Position numbers and translations under genes: made by a program
The notes under the pieces: model-generated
What the model saw: the letters and a program-made list of their open reading frames with translations, nothing else
Told to the model about the DNA's origin: nothing
Databases searched by the model: none
Shown: positions 43,395 to 51,891 of the stretch, piece by piece
Layout: each line of letters opens with the position of its first letter
How positions within the stretch are numbered: position 1 is the first letter of the stretch
Assembly (NCBI GenBank): GCA_015057445.1
Contig: SVEI01000006.1
Span: forward strand, 1 to 64,000
Source: Lachnospiraceae bacterium
Lineage (GTDB): Bacteria; Bacillota; Clostridia; Lachnospirales; Lachnospiraceae
DNA length: 64,000 nt
Reading direction: 5' to 3'

Positions 43395-45194
43395 TTATAA
43401 ATCCTTAGCTTTTCTTAAAATAATTAATGAAGCTGCCTCGCCGGATAACCACTCAATACTAATTTCTGTTATATCCATGATGTTATCAAGTCTCTGGATA
43501 TATCTTCTCCAATTCACAACACGTTCCTTGGTTATAAATGGTTTTCTGACTCCGTCAAGATTATCAAATTTATCTCGTAAATCTGTAATAAGTTCCCTAC
43601 TGTCATGACCAGTAAAGTCTCCACCCATAAGTTCATTCATCTTCTTATTAGAGAAGAGAACCTCCCCAGAGTGCGCATCCCTTACAAATATAGCCACATT
43701 AAAGTTATTGTATGTTTCTATAAGATGTTTATTCACATTTCTTATGTTATCGTCACCAACCGCATTTTCAAGCATATTTTGAATAACTACGGCAATATTA
43801 TAAGTAAATCTCAACTCATCACTAGTCCAGACACGCTCTGCACTTGACTCCGCCAAGAATAATATTCCATATAACTTATCCCCTAATTCAATAGGATAAG
43901 CAATAACAGCCTTTACGCCATACTTCATGAATAATAGTTTGTTAGCTTCGGTCTGATTAGCATTATCAGCCACATAAGAACCATCACCATCTCTGATGAG
44001 CTTTTCCACCATATACATGTTATCTGGCAATGTACTTAATAAGTTCTTTCCTGGCACCTCGCCACTGGCATCCCAATAACTTCTCAGTACATAATTCTTT
44101 GTACTATTGTCAATGGTGTAAAGACCAGCCTTGTCTATACCCATATTTATTCCCACATTACGAAGGGTTTCTTCAATTACCTGATCAGCTGTATCAATAA
44201 GCTTACTGTTTATTTTGCTCATAGCATCACTTACTATACTTTGTCTTGTGAGCTCGTCTAAAAGTTTCTTTCCTGCTCCTTTAGATTTAGTAGACTCTAT
44301 ATCTATGGCAATAGTCATACGAAGATCCTCAGAAATCATATTAGCAATCTCCCAGTGACTGTCATAAACTGTTCTAAGCTTTTCAGTTTCTTCCTTGGTG
44401 TATGAACCTACCATCCAAATTCCCTTAAGTTCATCACCTATCTTAATTGGTACTGCAGAAATCTTACCAATTCCACCCTCTTCTCTATCCAAAATAGTAG
44501 GTGCATCATTTTCTAAAACTGTTTGTTTTATATGTTTGTAGTATTCCTTATAAGCGGGTTTCTCAAAAAGGTCATAAAAATCGCCTAGATTGGTAGCCGG
44601 ACCTGTAGGTGGAAATACTATTCTTCCCTCCACATCAACAAACACAGAATAAAGACCTGTAAGTTTTGTGAAGGTTTCCATCATTAGTTTTACCTTATCA
44701 TCGGTAATTAAGTCATCAATTTTTTCTTTGCTAATATTGACTGCATTTTGTTGAGTTCTTTTAAAAGTCCTAGCCACGCGCTTTTCAGCATCTGCTGTCA
44801 CCTTTTCACCAGCTCTGCTGTCTGTTATGTCCTTAATGTAAAACTCCACTTTGAAAAATCCATCGGTCACATCAGACACAGATATTTCGTTGGACACATA
44901 ATAAAGTTTCCCATCGTCACCCACCATTCTATATTCATGAGTGTAATCTTCTACGTTATTCTGTACTGCCTCCAATACGGTTTTAATCACCTTTTCTCTA
45001 TCCTGTGGATGTATATAATCTTCAGAAAGCTTCATTCCTTTATTAAGCATTTCTATATTCATTCCAAGCATAGTGGCATTGGGAGATACATATTCTAATT
45101 GACTTTTTCTTTCATTAATATGACAGGTTTTAACTATTATCACATATCCAGCCTTCTGAATAGCTTTTCTAAGATATTTATTCTCAAGTACCAT
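43395..45194 (-). CDS. PAS/GAF multi-sensor protein without output domain
   Basis: A 599-residue soluble protein. Residues 1-130 form a PAS domain (YVSPNATMLGMNIEMLNKGM, HEYRMVGDDGKLYYVSNEI, then VEFYIKDITDS). Residues about 165-310 resemble a PocR/GAF-like ligand-sensing domain (SVFVDVEGRIVFPPTGPATN, GELKGIWMVGSY-like). Residues about 325-475 are a GAF domain (AVIAYPIELGDKLYGILFLA). Residues about 490-595 are a second PAS-like domain. No kinase, GGDEF, EAL, methyl-accepting or DNA-binding part is visible, so its output must be a partner protein. It precedes mreB by 40 nt. Confidence 0.65.
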   Translation of the reverse strand: MVLENKYLRKAIQKAGYVIIVKTCHINERKSQLEYVSPNATMLGMNIEMLNKGMKLSEDYIHPQDREKVIKTVLEAVQNNVEDYTHEYRMVGDDGKLYYVSNEISVSDVTDGFFKVEFYIKDITDSRAGEKVTADAEKRVARTFKRTQQNAVNISKEKIDDLITDDKVKLMMETFTKLTGLYSVFVDVEGRIVFPPTGPATNLGDFYDLFEKPAYKEYYKHIKQTVLENDAPTILDREEGGIGKISAVPIKIGDELKGIWMVGSYTKEETEKLRTVYDSHWEIANMISEDLRMTIAIDIESTKSKGAGKKLLDELTRQSIVSDAMSKINSKLIDTADQVIEETLRNVGINMGIDKAGLYTIDNSTKNYVLRSYWDASGEVPGKNLLSTLPDNMYMVEKLIRDGDGSYVADNANQTEANKLLFMKYGVKAVIAYPIELGDKLYGILFLAESSAERVWTSDELRFTYNIAVVIQNMLENAVGDDNIRNVNKHLIETYNNFNVAIFVRDAHSGEVLFSNKKMNELMGGDFTGHDSRELITDLRDKFDNLDGVRKPFITKERVVNWRRYIQRLDNIMDITEISIEWLSGEAASLIILRKAKDL

Positions 45195-45303
45195 CAGTAT
45201 TCCCCTTTCTGCTTTTGCTTAAACTAATCTTATTCCTTAAGTACACCACACTGGTTTACATCCGCTTGCAACGTAAATGTTACTCATAAAGTATATTTCG
45301 CAC

Positions 45304-45338
45304 AAGATGGCTGTTGCAGAAAATGCAACAGCCATCTT
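45304..45338. terminator. 15-bp hairpin, probable terminator
   Basis: AAGATGGCTGTTGCA pairs perfectly with TGCAACAGCCATCTT around a GAAAA loop, between the coiled-coil gene and the PAS gene. The U tract is poor on both strands. Confidence 0.6.
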
Positions 45339-45361
45339 TAAAATAATTCTAATAGAATTTT

Positions 45362-46213
45362 CTAAGAGTTAAGCTCTGGAAAAGCTATGTCTGTTACTTC
45401 CTTAGCATCATCAACAGCCTTAACTACATTATCAAGTGATAACTTAAGCTGTGTCATATAATCACTTACGCTCTCACACTCACGCTTAACATTCATTCTA
45501 GTTGTGTATGCCTCTGTTCTAGCTTGAATACGAATTTCCTCGCACTCAGCTTCAGCCTGCTCTCTCATAACCTTAACTTCATACTCAGCATTTGCTCTAA
45601 GAGCAGTTGTCTCTTCCTCTGTTCTTCTCTTTAAATCATCGCAATTTGCGTAAGTACTATCTCTTCTTTCCTGACATGCGCTAGTAGTTTCAGCCTTCAT
45701 CTTCTCACAAGTTGAAACTGTCTCTGCATGCATTCTCTCGCACTCATCAGTTGTATCAATCATCATCTTTTCACAAGCAGCTGCTGTATCTGACTGTAGC
45801 TTCTGACATTCTGCCTCTACACTCATCTTAAGAGCCTGACACTCTGCTTCAGTCTGTCTCTGAAGAGAATCTGCATTCTCTCTAGCCTCAAGAAGAGTTC
45901 TAGAAATAGACTCATATCTAGCTGCTGATTCCTGATCTCTACTTGTATATGTTTCCATCTTCTCTCTAAGCTGAGCGACCTCCAAAGAAAGCTCATCATT
46001 AACCTTCTTAAGATTATCAATAGTCGCTGTAGACTCATTAATATTAGTTTCTCTCATTGCGTGAAGATTTTTTACTGTCTCACTAAGCTTTAATACATTT
46101 GCTTTAAGATCTGAAACTTCTTTTTCATGAGCTGCCTGAGTTTCCTCTATATATGCATCTACTGCCTTCTTGTCGTAACCACCAAAGGAAGCTGTTTTAA
46201 ACTGTACATCCAT
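45362..46213 (-). CDS. DivIVA-like coiled-coil protein with periodic cysteines
   Basis: A 283-residue protein. The N-terminus (FKTASFGGYDKKAVDAYIEE) is a DivIVA-type membrane-targeting motif, and the rest is almost entirely coiled coil. Cysteines stand at residues 125, 136, 147, 158, 169, 180, 191, 224 and 246; all are spaced by multiples of 11, so they occupy one register of an 11-residue (hendecad) repeat. There is no other cysteine. A role at poles, septum or a cytoskeletal scaffold is likely from the DivIVA start. AAAGGGG precedes the ATG and an extended -10 promoter lies upstream. Confidence 0.75.
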   Translation of the reverse strand: MDVQFKTASFGGYDKKAVDAYIEETQAAHEKEVSDLKANVLKLSETVKNLHAMRETNINESTATIDNLKKVNDELSLEVAQLREKMETYTSRDQESAARYESISRTLLEARENADSLQRQTEAECQALKMSVEAECQKLQSDTAAACEKMMIDTTDECERMHAETVSTCEKMKAETTSACQERRDSTYANCDDLKRRTEEETTALRANAEYEVKVMREQAEAECEEIRIQARTEAYTTRMNVKRECESVSDYMTQLKLSLDNVVKAVDDAKEVTDIAFPELNS

Positions 46214-46257
46214 CTTTTAATACCCCTTTCATAAAAGCGTAACAATAATTCTACACA

Positions 46258-46266
46258 ATTATAACA
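46258..46266 (-). promoter_or_regulatory. Extended -10 promoter of the coiled-coil gene
   Basis: TGTTATAAT on the minus strand is a TGn-TATAAT extended -10, 45 nt before the start codon. The -35 is poor. Confidence 0.5.
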
Positions 46267-46360
46267 TAACAAACCATATATTGCACTCATTTTTTGCATT
46301 GTTTAGTCATTTTTTGTTTTGGGATTTTTATATATTTTTATCGCAATTAAATATTTGATG

Positions 46361-46369
46361 TGATATAAT
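46361..46369 (+). promoter_or_regulatory. Extended -10 promoter of the lipoprotein gene
   Basis: TGATATAAT is a TGn-TATAAT extended -10 about 50 nt before the start. No good -35 is seen. Confidence 0.5.
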
Positions 46370-46420
46370 CTCTATGACATTGGGTCTTGTCCTACATAAT
46401 TAACAAGAAAGGATTTTAAT

Positions 46421-47107
46421 ATGGGGAAATTTTTTAAGAAACTAACGATTTTTACTATATGCTTTAGTATGCTTTTCTCACTTACAGCCTGCGGGACTGA
46501 CGTAGAAAAAATATATCAAAGCTACATAAAGAGCTTAATAGCTATAAATTACATGGGCGCCACAGAAGATTATATTAATGCTTCCGGTGCCACTCAGGAA
46601 GAAGCAGACAATCTCTACCAAGCTAACGTAGAATATTTGGCCGACAATATTATTACATATTATGGCATCACTATTACAGATGCTCCCGAACTTAGAGAAG
46701 ACTACATAGAGTTGGCACGATTGATTTACAGCAAGTGCAACTACACCGTTTCCAAGGCAAGAAAAGACGGTAGCGTTTACCTTGTGGATGTAACCATCTA
46801 CCCTATGGATTTATTTGCCCAGACTTCTGCAGAAGTTTCTTCTTACGTAGAAGCCTTTAACCAAGGTGTAAAAAATGGCACATACAATGATTACACACTC
46901 TCTCAATACGAGACAGAGTTTTCTGATGGTATGATAGATATCCTTACGAACGGAAGCCTCAATATGACTTATTGCGAGCCTGTAACCATAACTGTAGAGA
47001 TTATCGTAGACGGTGACACATACTACATAAGCGACAGAGATTTTATGCGAATTGACGCGGCAATGATTGCAAGTTCAATTCCAGAACCTACAACAAGTGA
47101 AGAGTAA
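46421..47107 (+). CDS. Putative lipoprotein, unknown function
   Basis: A 228-residue protein with a signal peptide (KKLTIFTICFSMLFSLTACG) ending in a clear lipobox LTAC, so it is anchored to the outer face of the membrane. Two similar acidic halves rich in Tyr, Asp and Thr follow, with no family that I recognise with confidence; it loosely resembles small lipoproteins of the DUF5105 kind. The last 14 codons and the following spacer are duplicated 91 nt downstream, out of frame. It is convergent with glmS. AAAGGA precedes the ATG. Confidence 0.75.
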   Translation: MGKFFKKLTIFTICFSMLFSLTACGTDVEKIYQSYIKSLIAINYMGATEDYINASGATQEEADNLYQANVEYLADNIITYYGITITDAPELREDYIELARLIYSKCNYTVSKARKDGSVYLVDVTIYPMDLFAQTSAEVSSYVEAFNQGVKNGTYNDYTLSQYETEFSDGMIDILTNGSLNMTYCEPVTITVEIIVDGDTYYISDRDFMRIDAAMIASSIPEPTTSEE

Positions 47108-47250
47108 GCATTACCAACGAGCTATGCTTACCAACCATGCCAGCTATGCTGACATGATTACAAGCTCCATTCCAGAGCCTACAACAAGCGAAGAGTAAAC
47201 ATTAGCAACGAGCTATGCTTACCAACCATGCCAGCTATGCTGACATGATT
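47063..47250 (+). repeat. 91-bp tandem duplication of the lipoprotein gene end
   Basis: ATGATT starts recur at 47063, 47154 and 47245. The two complete 91-bp units differ at a few sites; four of five changes in the coding part are synonymous in the original frame, while the spacer part with CAACGAGCTATGC is nearly identical. The second unit is out of frame and lies after the stop. Confidence 0.8.
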
Positions 47251-47272
47251 GGTATCGCAGCAGTCGCTGTAT

Positions 47273-47332
47273 ACACAAAATAAGAGACACATACATACAA
47301 GTGAACTTGTGTATGTGTCTCTTATTTTGTGT
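47273..47332. terminator. Bidirectional 23-bp terminator between lipoprotein and glmS
   Basis: ACACAAAATAAGAGACACAT... at 47273-47295 pairs perfectly with 47310-47332. The AT-rich half of the stem supplies the U tract for both convergent genes. It is flanked outward by inverted copies of GCAACGAGCTATGC. Confidence 0.8.
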
Positions 47333-47353
47333 GCATAGCTCGTTGCTTATGCT

Positions 47354-49168
47354 TTACTCCACAGTTACCGACTTAGCTAAGTTACGTGGCTTATCAACAT
47401 CAAGCCCCTTAGCTTCTGATGTATAATACGCAATAAGCTGCAAAATTACCGCGGTTGCAAAGGCTGTAAATTCTGGATCTAATTTAGGTATTCTAATGTG
47501 CTTATCACAAATCTTCACATCATCTACCTTTTCATCCATACTTATCAAGATTACATATGCGCCTCTTGCCTTAACTTCTCGAATGTTAGATATAACCTTC
47601 TCATACACATCTTCCTGTGTTGCTATGGCGATAACAGGAACATTTTCAGTTATCAGCGCAATTGTTCCGTGCTTAAGCTCTCCAGCCGCATAAGCCTCTG
47701 CGTGAATGTAAGAAATCTCCTTAAGTTTAAGAGACGCCTCAAGACTCATGGTATAATCAAGACCTCTACCGATGTAGAATGCATCTGGAGAAAGCTTAAT
47801 ATGATTAGCCACTCTCTTAATGTCATTTGCTCCTTCAAGAGTTTCCTCAATTATGTTAGGAGTATTAATAAGCTTTGTCATAAATTTCTTGGTTTCTGAA
47901 TCTGACACAAGCTTCTTTACCACACCCATTCTTGCAGCTATTAAATACATAGCCGCAACCTGAACTGTATATGCCTTTGTACTTGCCACTGCAATCTCAG
48001 GACCTGCGTGAGTGTAAAGCACATAATCACTTTCTCTGGCAATGCTTGAACCCTTAACATTAACGATGGATATGACCTTTGAACCATTTGCTTTAGCAAG
48101 CTTCATGGCCTCCAAGGTATCTATGGTCTCTCCTGACTGAGAGAGAACTATAGTGAGTGTCTTTTCATCTATAATCGGATTCTTATATCTAAACTCTGAA
48201 GCAATCTCCACCTGCACTGGTATACGAAGCTTTGCCTCTATAAGATGCTTTCCAACCATACCTGCATGCATAGCTGTACCACATCCAATAACTGTCACCT
48301 TATCAATATTCTCAAATACACTATCATCTATTCCATCATCAGTAAAATCTGGCATACCGTCCATAACACGTGGTGCTACTGTGTTTCTAATAGCGTCTGG
48401 CTGCTCATAGATTTCCTTAAGCATAAAGAATGGATAACCACCCTTTTGAGCGCTAGCAATGTCCCAATTCACAGATAGCATCTGTGGTTTTACTTCATTG
48501 CCCTTCATATCTCTTACATCAATTCCATCCTTAGTAAGAGTAAGCAAATGATACTCAGGAACAACAAAATAATCCTTCGAATACGCAATAAGGGCTGTAA
48601 GATCTGAAGCAATAACCGAACCCCTGTCGCTTGTTGCAGCCACAAGTGGACTGACATTTCTAATGCAATAAATTGTATCAGGAATATCCTGGAACATAAT
48701 GCAAAGTCCAAAGGCTCCAGATAAAACCTTCACCGCTTTTTTAATTGCCTTTACAGGGTCACCCTCATAAAATTTGTCAATAAGCGCTGCCACAACTTCA
48801 GTATCCGTCTCTGAGATGATATCATCCGCCAAACCATACTCTGTAATAAGCTGGCGATAGTTCTCAATGATACCATTATGTATAAGCACCACCTGACCAC
48901 ATCGATGCGGATGGGCATTTACATCAGTTACTCCACCGTGAGTAGCCCATCTAGTATGTCCTATACCACAGGTTGCAGGGTTATCCATATCAGCACAAAG
49001 CTTCTTTAATTCTTCTACCTTTCCAGTTCTCTTGCGAACAGTAATTTCTCCGTCGCAAAGAAGGGCAACACCTGCACTGTCATATCCACGATATTCTAAG
49101 GTCTCAAGACCACCGATAATCACATCCTTGGCAGGTATATTTCCTGTAAATCCTATAATTCCACACAT
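47354..49168 (-). CDS. glmS: Glutamine-fructose-6-phosphate aminotransferase (isomerizing)
   Basis: A 604-residue enzyme making glucosamine-6-phosphate, the first step to UDP-GlcNAc. The N-terminal glutaminase domain starts MCGIIGFTGNIPAKDVIIGG with the catalytic Cys, and shows GIGHTRWATHGGVTDVNAHP. Two SIS domains follow (VIGCGTAMHAGMVGKHLIEA; LSQSGETIDTLEAMKLAKAN) and the end is KPRNLAKSVTVE. It is controlled by an upstream glmS ribozyme. UDP-GlcNAc also feeds murA and pseB in this window. Confidence 0.97.
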   Translation of the reverse strand: MCGIIGFTGNIPAKDVIIGGLETLEYRGYDSAGVALLCDGEITVRKRTGKVEELKKLCADMDNPATCGIGHTRWATHGGVTDVNAHPHRCGQVVLIHNGIIENYRQLITEYGLADDIISETDTEVVAALIDKFYEGDPVKAIKKAVKVLSGAFGLCIMFQDIPDTIYCIRNVSPLVAATSDRGSVIASDLTALIAYSKDYFVVPEYHLLTLTKDGIDVRDMKGNEVKPQMLSVNWDIASAQKGGYPFFMLKEIYEQPDAIRNTVAPRVMDGMPDFTDDGIDDSVFENIDKVTVIGCGTAMHAGMVGKHLIEAKLRIPVQVEIASEFRYKNPIIDEKTLTIVLSQSGETIDTLEAMKLAKANGSKVISIVNVKGSSIARESDYVLYTHAGPEIAVASTKAYTVQVAAMYLIAARMGVVKKLVSDSETKKFMTKLINTPNIIEETLEGANDIKRVANHIKLSPDAFYIGRGLDYTMSLEASLKLKEISYIHAEAYAAGELKHGTIALITENVPVIAIATQEDVYEKVISNIREVKARGAYVILISMDEKVDDVKICDKHIRIPKLDPEFTAFATAVILQLIAYYTSEAKGLDVDKPRNLAKSVTVE

Positions 49169-49499
49169 ATTTAATTACCTCATTTCTTTCTGGCAAATGT
49201 AGCTTCCTCCATTGGTTCACATTGTTTGCTGTAAAGCATAAAACAAATTACCAAATCAAGCATTGTAATCTCAAACAAACACAACAAAACACATAGGGAA
49301 CACAAATCCTATTCCCTAGTTTAAGTAATTATTCTGCCATCATCTGCCTATATATAAAAAAGTTTAACCAGTCTATTATTATATATGCCCGCCTTTTGAT
49401 CCTCATTCACGTTATGAAGCTACACAAAAATACTTTATTTGCATCACAAAAATTTTGTTCTTATTATGCAAACAAGCACATATACTAATACACTGCACT
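49169..49499 (-). other. Long 5' leader between ribozyme and glmS
   Basis: About 330 nt separate the end of the ribozyme core from the glmS ribosome-binding site (ATGAGG). The sequence is AT-rich with one modest hairpin TAGGGAA/TTCCCTA near 49292-49318. I find no open frame or second riboswitch. Confidence 0.5.
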
Positions 49500-49655
49500 G
49501 ATTGCCTGAATTTGTTTTGAAGTTACCCTCATATTTGTCCAGACATAACACGCTCAGTTGCGCGAAAGAGCATCCGCCGAATCCTTCGATAAACTCTTTA
49601 CCTCGTTAACCCTGCATAAAGTATCGTCACCTGCAAGGTGCATGGCGCTAAGGTT
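49500..49655 (-). ncRNA. glmS ribozyme (glucosamine-6-phosphate-dependent)
   Basis: On the minus strand the conserved core reads TTAGCGCCATGC, GTTAACGAGG, TTTATCGAAGGATTCGGCGG followed by ATGC, then CTGAGCGTG, all diagnostic of the glmS ribozyme. Self-cleavage is expected between 49649 and 49648, just 5' of GCGCC. The cofactor is the product of the downstream gene, so high glucosamine-6-phosphate triggers cleavage and decay of the mRNA. Helix P1 is short here, and the 3' boundary is approximate. Confidence 0.93.
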
Positions 49656-49698
49656 CCTAACCTTTCGAAATCTGCATCCTCCATTTACAGACGGTGTT

Positions 49699-49727
49699 AT
49701 TATAGCATATATACTACGTTAATGCAA
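49699..49727 (-). promoter_or_regulatory. Promoter of the glmS transcript
   Basis: TTGCAT (49722-49727), 17 nt, TATAAT (49699-49704) on the minus strand, with TGC before the -10. It lies about 45 nt upstream of the ribozyme cleavage site. Confidence 0.78.
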
Positions 49728-49751
49728 ATTAGTACTCATACATCAAACAAA

Positions 49752-49782
49752 GCCACCCTGCTTACGCAAGATGGCTTTAATA
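49752..49782 (-). terminator. Terminator after metG
   Basis: On the minus strand AAAGCCATCTTGCG, TAA, GCAGGGTGGCTTT forms a stem followed by GTTTG. It lies between metG and the glmS promoter. Confidence 0.7.
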
Positions 49783-49810
49783 TTTTTTTTATTCAGTTAA
49801 GTAAAATATA

Positions 49811-51808
49811 TTAACTAATCATAGCTCCTGCTGGCATATCCTTCTCTGCTGTAAGAAGTGCAAGATTTCCATCAAAATCCTCAGCACAAAGAAGCATACC
49901 CTCTGATAATACTCCTGCAAGCTTTGTAGGCTTAAGGTTAGTAATTACAACTACCTTCTTACCAACCATCTGCTCTGGAGAATAATAATTCTTAATACCA
50001 GATACAATCTGAAGAACTCTTCCCTGAATCTGAACCTGTGAACAAAGAAGCTTCTTAGAATCCTTTACCTCCTCGCATGAGAGAATCTCTCCCATCTGAA
50101 GCTGCATTCTATCAAACTCTTCAATAGTAATCTGCTCCTTAACTACTGCGTCAAGAGTTGGAATCTTAAGTTCAACTTTCTCTTTCTTCTTAGGCTTTTC
50201 TTCTTCCTTCTTCTCTTCCTCTTCTACTACCTTAGATGGGAACTTCTTCTCGATCTCATCTAACATAGCTGTTGCATCAATTCTTGCGAAGAGAATCTCT
50301 GGCTCTGAAGTAACCTTGTTTCCTGATGGATAGAGTCCAAACTGTGAAAGCTCAGTAACTCTTCTCTTCTCAGTGTTAAGTTGCTTTAATATCTTCTCTG
50401 ATGTCTCAGGCATGAATGGCTCAAGAAGTGTAGCACCTACAGTAATGCTCTCTACTAAGTTGTAAAGTACTGTATTAAGTCTGTCCTTCTGATCCGCTTC
50501 CTTTGCAAGGGCCCAAGGCATAGTCTCATCAATATATTTGTTACATCTCTTGAAGAGATTGAAAATCTCAGTCATAGCGTCAGCAACCTTAAGCTTGTCC
50601 ATGGCTGTATTAACCTTAAGTCTTGTGTTAATTACAACGTCACGAAGGTCATCATCTACTGGCTGATGCTCACCTGAGTTAGTAACTACACCATCAAAAT
50701 ACTTGTTAGACATAGAAATGGTTCTGTTAACAAGATTTCCAAGTGTGTTAGCAAGCTCTGCATTAATTCTCTCTATAACAAGCTCCCAAGAGATAACACC
50801 ATCATTCTCAAATGGCATCTCATGAAGAACAAAGTATCTAACTGCATCAACTCCGAAGAAATCTACCATGTCATCTGCGTAGATAACATTTCCACGAGAC
50901 TTACTCATCTTTCCATCACTTTGGATAAGCCATGGATGTCCAAAGATTTGCTTTGGAAGTGGCTGTCCTAATGCCATAAGCATAATAGGCCAATAAATAG
51001 TGTGGAATCTTAAGATATCCTTACCAATAAGGTGAAGGTCTGCTGGCCAATAACGTCTGTAAAGCTCGTCACTTGCGCCATCTACATCATAGCCAAGACC
51101 AGTTATGTAGTTTGATAATGCATCAATCCATACATAGATAACATGTCCTGGATCAAACTCTACTGGGATACCCCACTTAAATGATGTTCTTGACACACAC
51201 AAATCCTGAAGTCCTGGAATGAGGAAGTTATTCATCATTTCATTCTTTCTTGACTCTGGCTGAATAAACTCTGGATGTGAGTTAATATGGTCAATAAGTC
51301 TGTCAGCATACTTGCTAAGCTTGAAGAAATAAGCCTCCTCCTTAGCCGGCTGACACTCTCTACCACAGTCTGGGCACTTACCATCTACAAGCTGTGAAGA
51401 TGTGAAGAATGACTCACATGGAGTACAGTACATACCCTCGTACTCACCTTTGTAGATATCGCCCTGATCGTAAAGCTTCTTAAATATCTTCTGAACCTGC
51501 TTTTCATGGTCAGGATCAGTAGTTCTAATGAACTTATCATAAGACGTATTCATTAAATCCCAGATAGACTTAATCTGTCCTGATACCTCATCAACGAACT
51601 CCTTAGGAGTATTGAGACTTTCAAATGCCTTAATCTCAATCTTTTGTCCATGTTCATCTGTACCTGTCTGGAACCTTACATCATATCCTACAAATCTCTT
51701 GTATCTTGCGATACTGTCAGCTAAAACAACTTCGTATGTGTTACCTATATGAGGCTTACCTGAAGTGTATGCTATAGCCGTCGTAATGTAGTATGGTTTT
51801 TTTGCCAT
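49811..51808 (-). CDS. metG: Methionyl-tRNA synthetase
   Basis: A 665-residue class I aminoacyl-tRNA synthetase charging tRNA-Met. HIGH motif: AYTSGKPHIGNTYEVVLADS. Zinc knuckle: CTPCESFF with CPDCGREC. KMSKS motif: QSDGKMSKSRGNVIY. The C-terminus (about 560-665) is a Trbp111-like tRNA-binding OB fold (MQLQMGEILSCEEVKDSKKL), joined by a Lys/Glu-rich linker. AAGGGGG precedes the ATG. It is monocistronic with its own promoter and terminator. Confidence 0.97.
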   Translation of the reverse strand: MAKKPYYITTAIAYTSGKPHIGNTYEVVLADSIARYKRFVGYDVRFQTGTDEHGQKIEIKAFESLNTPKEFVDEVSGQIKSIWDLMNTSYDKFIRTTDPDHEKQVQKIFKKLYDQGDIYKGEYEGMYCTPCESFFTSSQLVDGKCPDCGRECQPAKEEAYFFKLSKYADRLIDHINSHPEFIQPESRKNEMMNNFLIPGLQDLCVSRTSFKWGIPVEFDPGHVIYVWIDALSNYITGLGYDVDGASDELYRRYWPADLHLIGKDILRFHTIYWPIMLMALGQPLPKQIFGHPWLIQSDGKMSKSRGNVIYADDMVDFFGVDAVRYFVLHEMPFENDGVISWELVIERINAELANTLGNLVNRTISMSNKYFDGVVTNSGEHQPVDDDLRDVVINTRLKVNTAMDKLKVADAMTEIFNLFKRCNKYIDETMPWALAKEADQKDRLNTVLYNLVESITVGATLLEPFMPETSEKILKQLNTEKRRVTELSQFGLYPSGNKVTSEPEILFARIDATAMLDEIEKKFPSKVVEEEEKKEEEKPKKKEKVELKIPTLDAVVKEQITIEEFDRMQLQMGEILSCEEVKDSKKLLCSQVQIQGRVLQIVSGIKNYYSPEQMVGKKVVVITNLKPTKLAGVLSEGMLLCAEDFDGNLALLTAEKDMPAGAMIS

Positions 51809-51840
51809 GTTTTCTTGTACCCCCTTAAATAACCTATATT

Positions 51841-51869
51841 ATAATACTTTTAATTATAGTCTGAATCAA
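51841..51869 (-). promoter_or_regulatory. Promoter of metG
   Basis: TTGATT (51864-51869), 17 nt, TATTAT (51841-51846) on the minus strand, 33 nt before the start codon. Confidence 0.65.
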
Positions 51870-51891
51870 TTAAGCTTTCCCAGATTATTAA

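Noticed and set aside
47063-47250. Direct repeats that could suggest a short CRISPR array
   Set aside because: Only two 91-bp units without unique spacers, and one is part of a coding sequence; no cas gene is nearby.
47498-47899. Open frame on the plus strand inside glmS
   Set aside because: Antisense frame of a conserved enzyme with no coding signs of its own.
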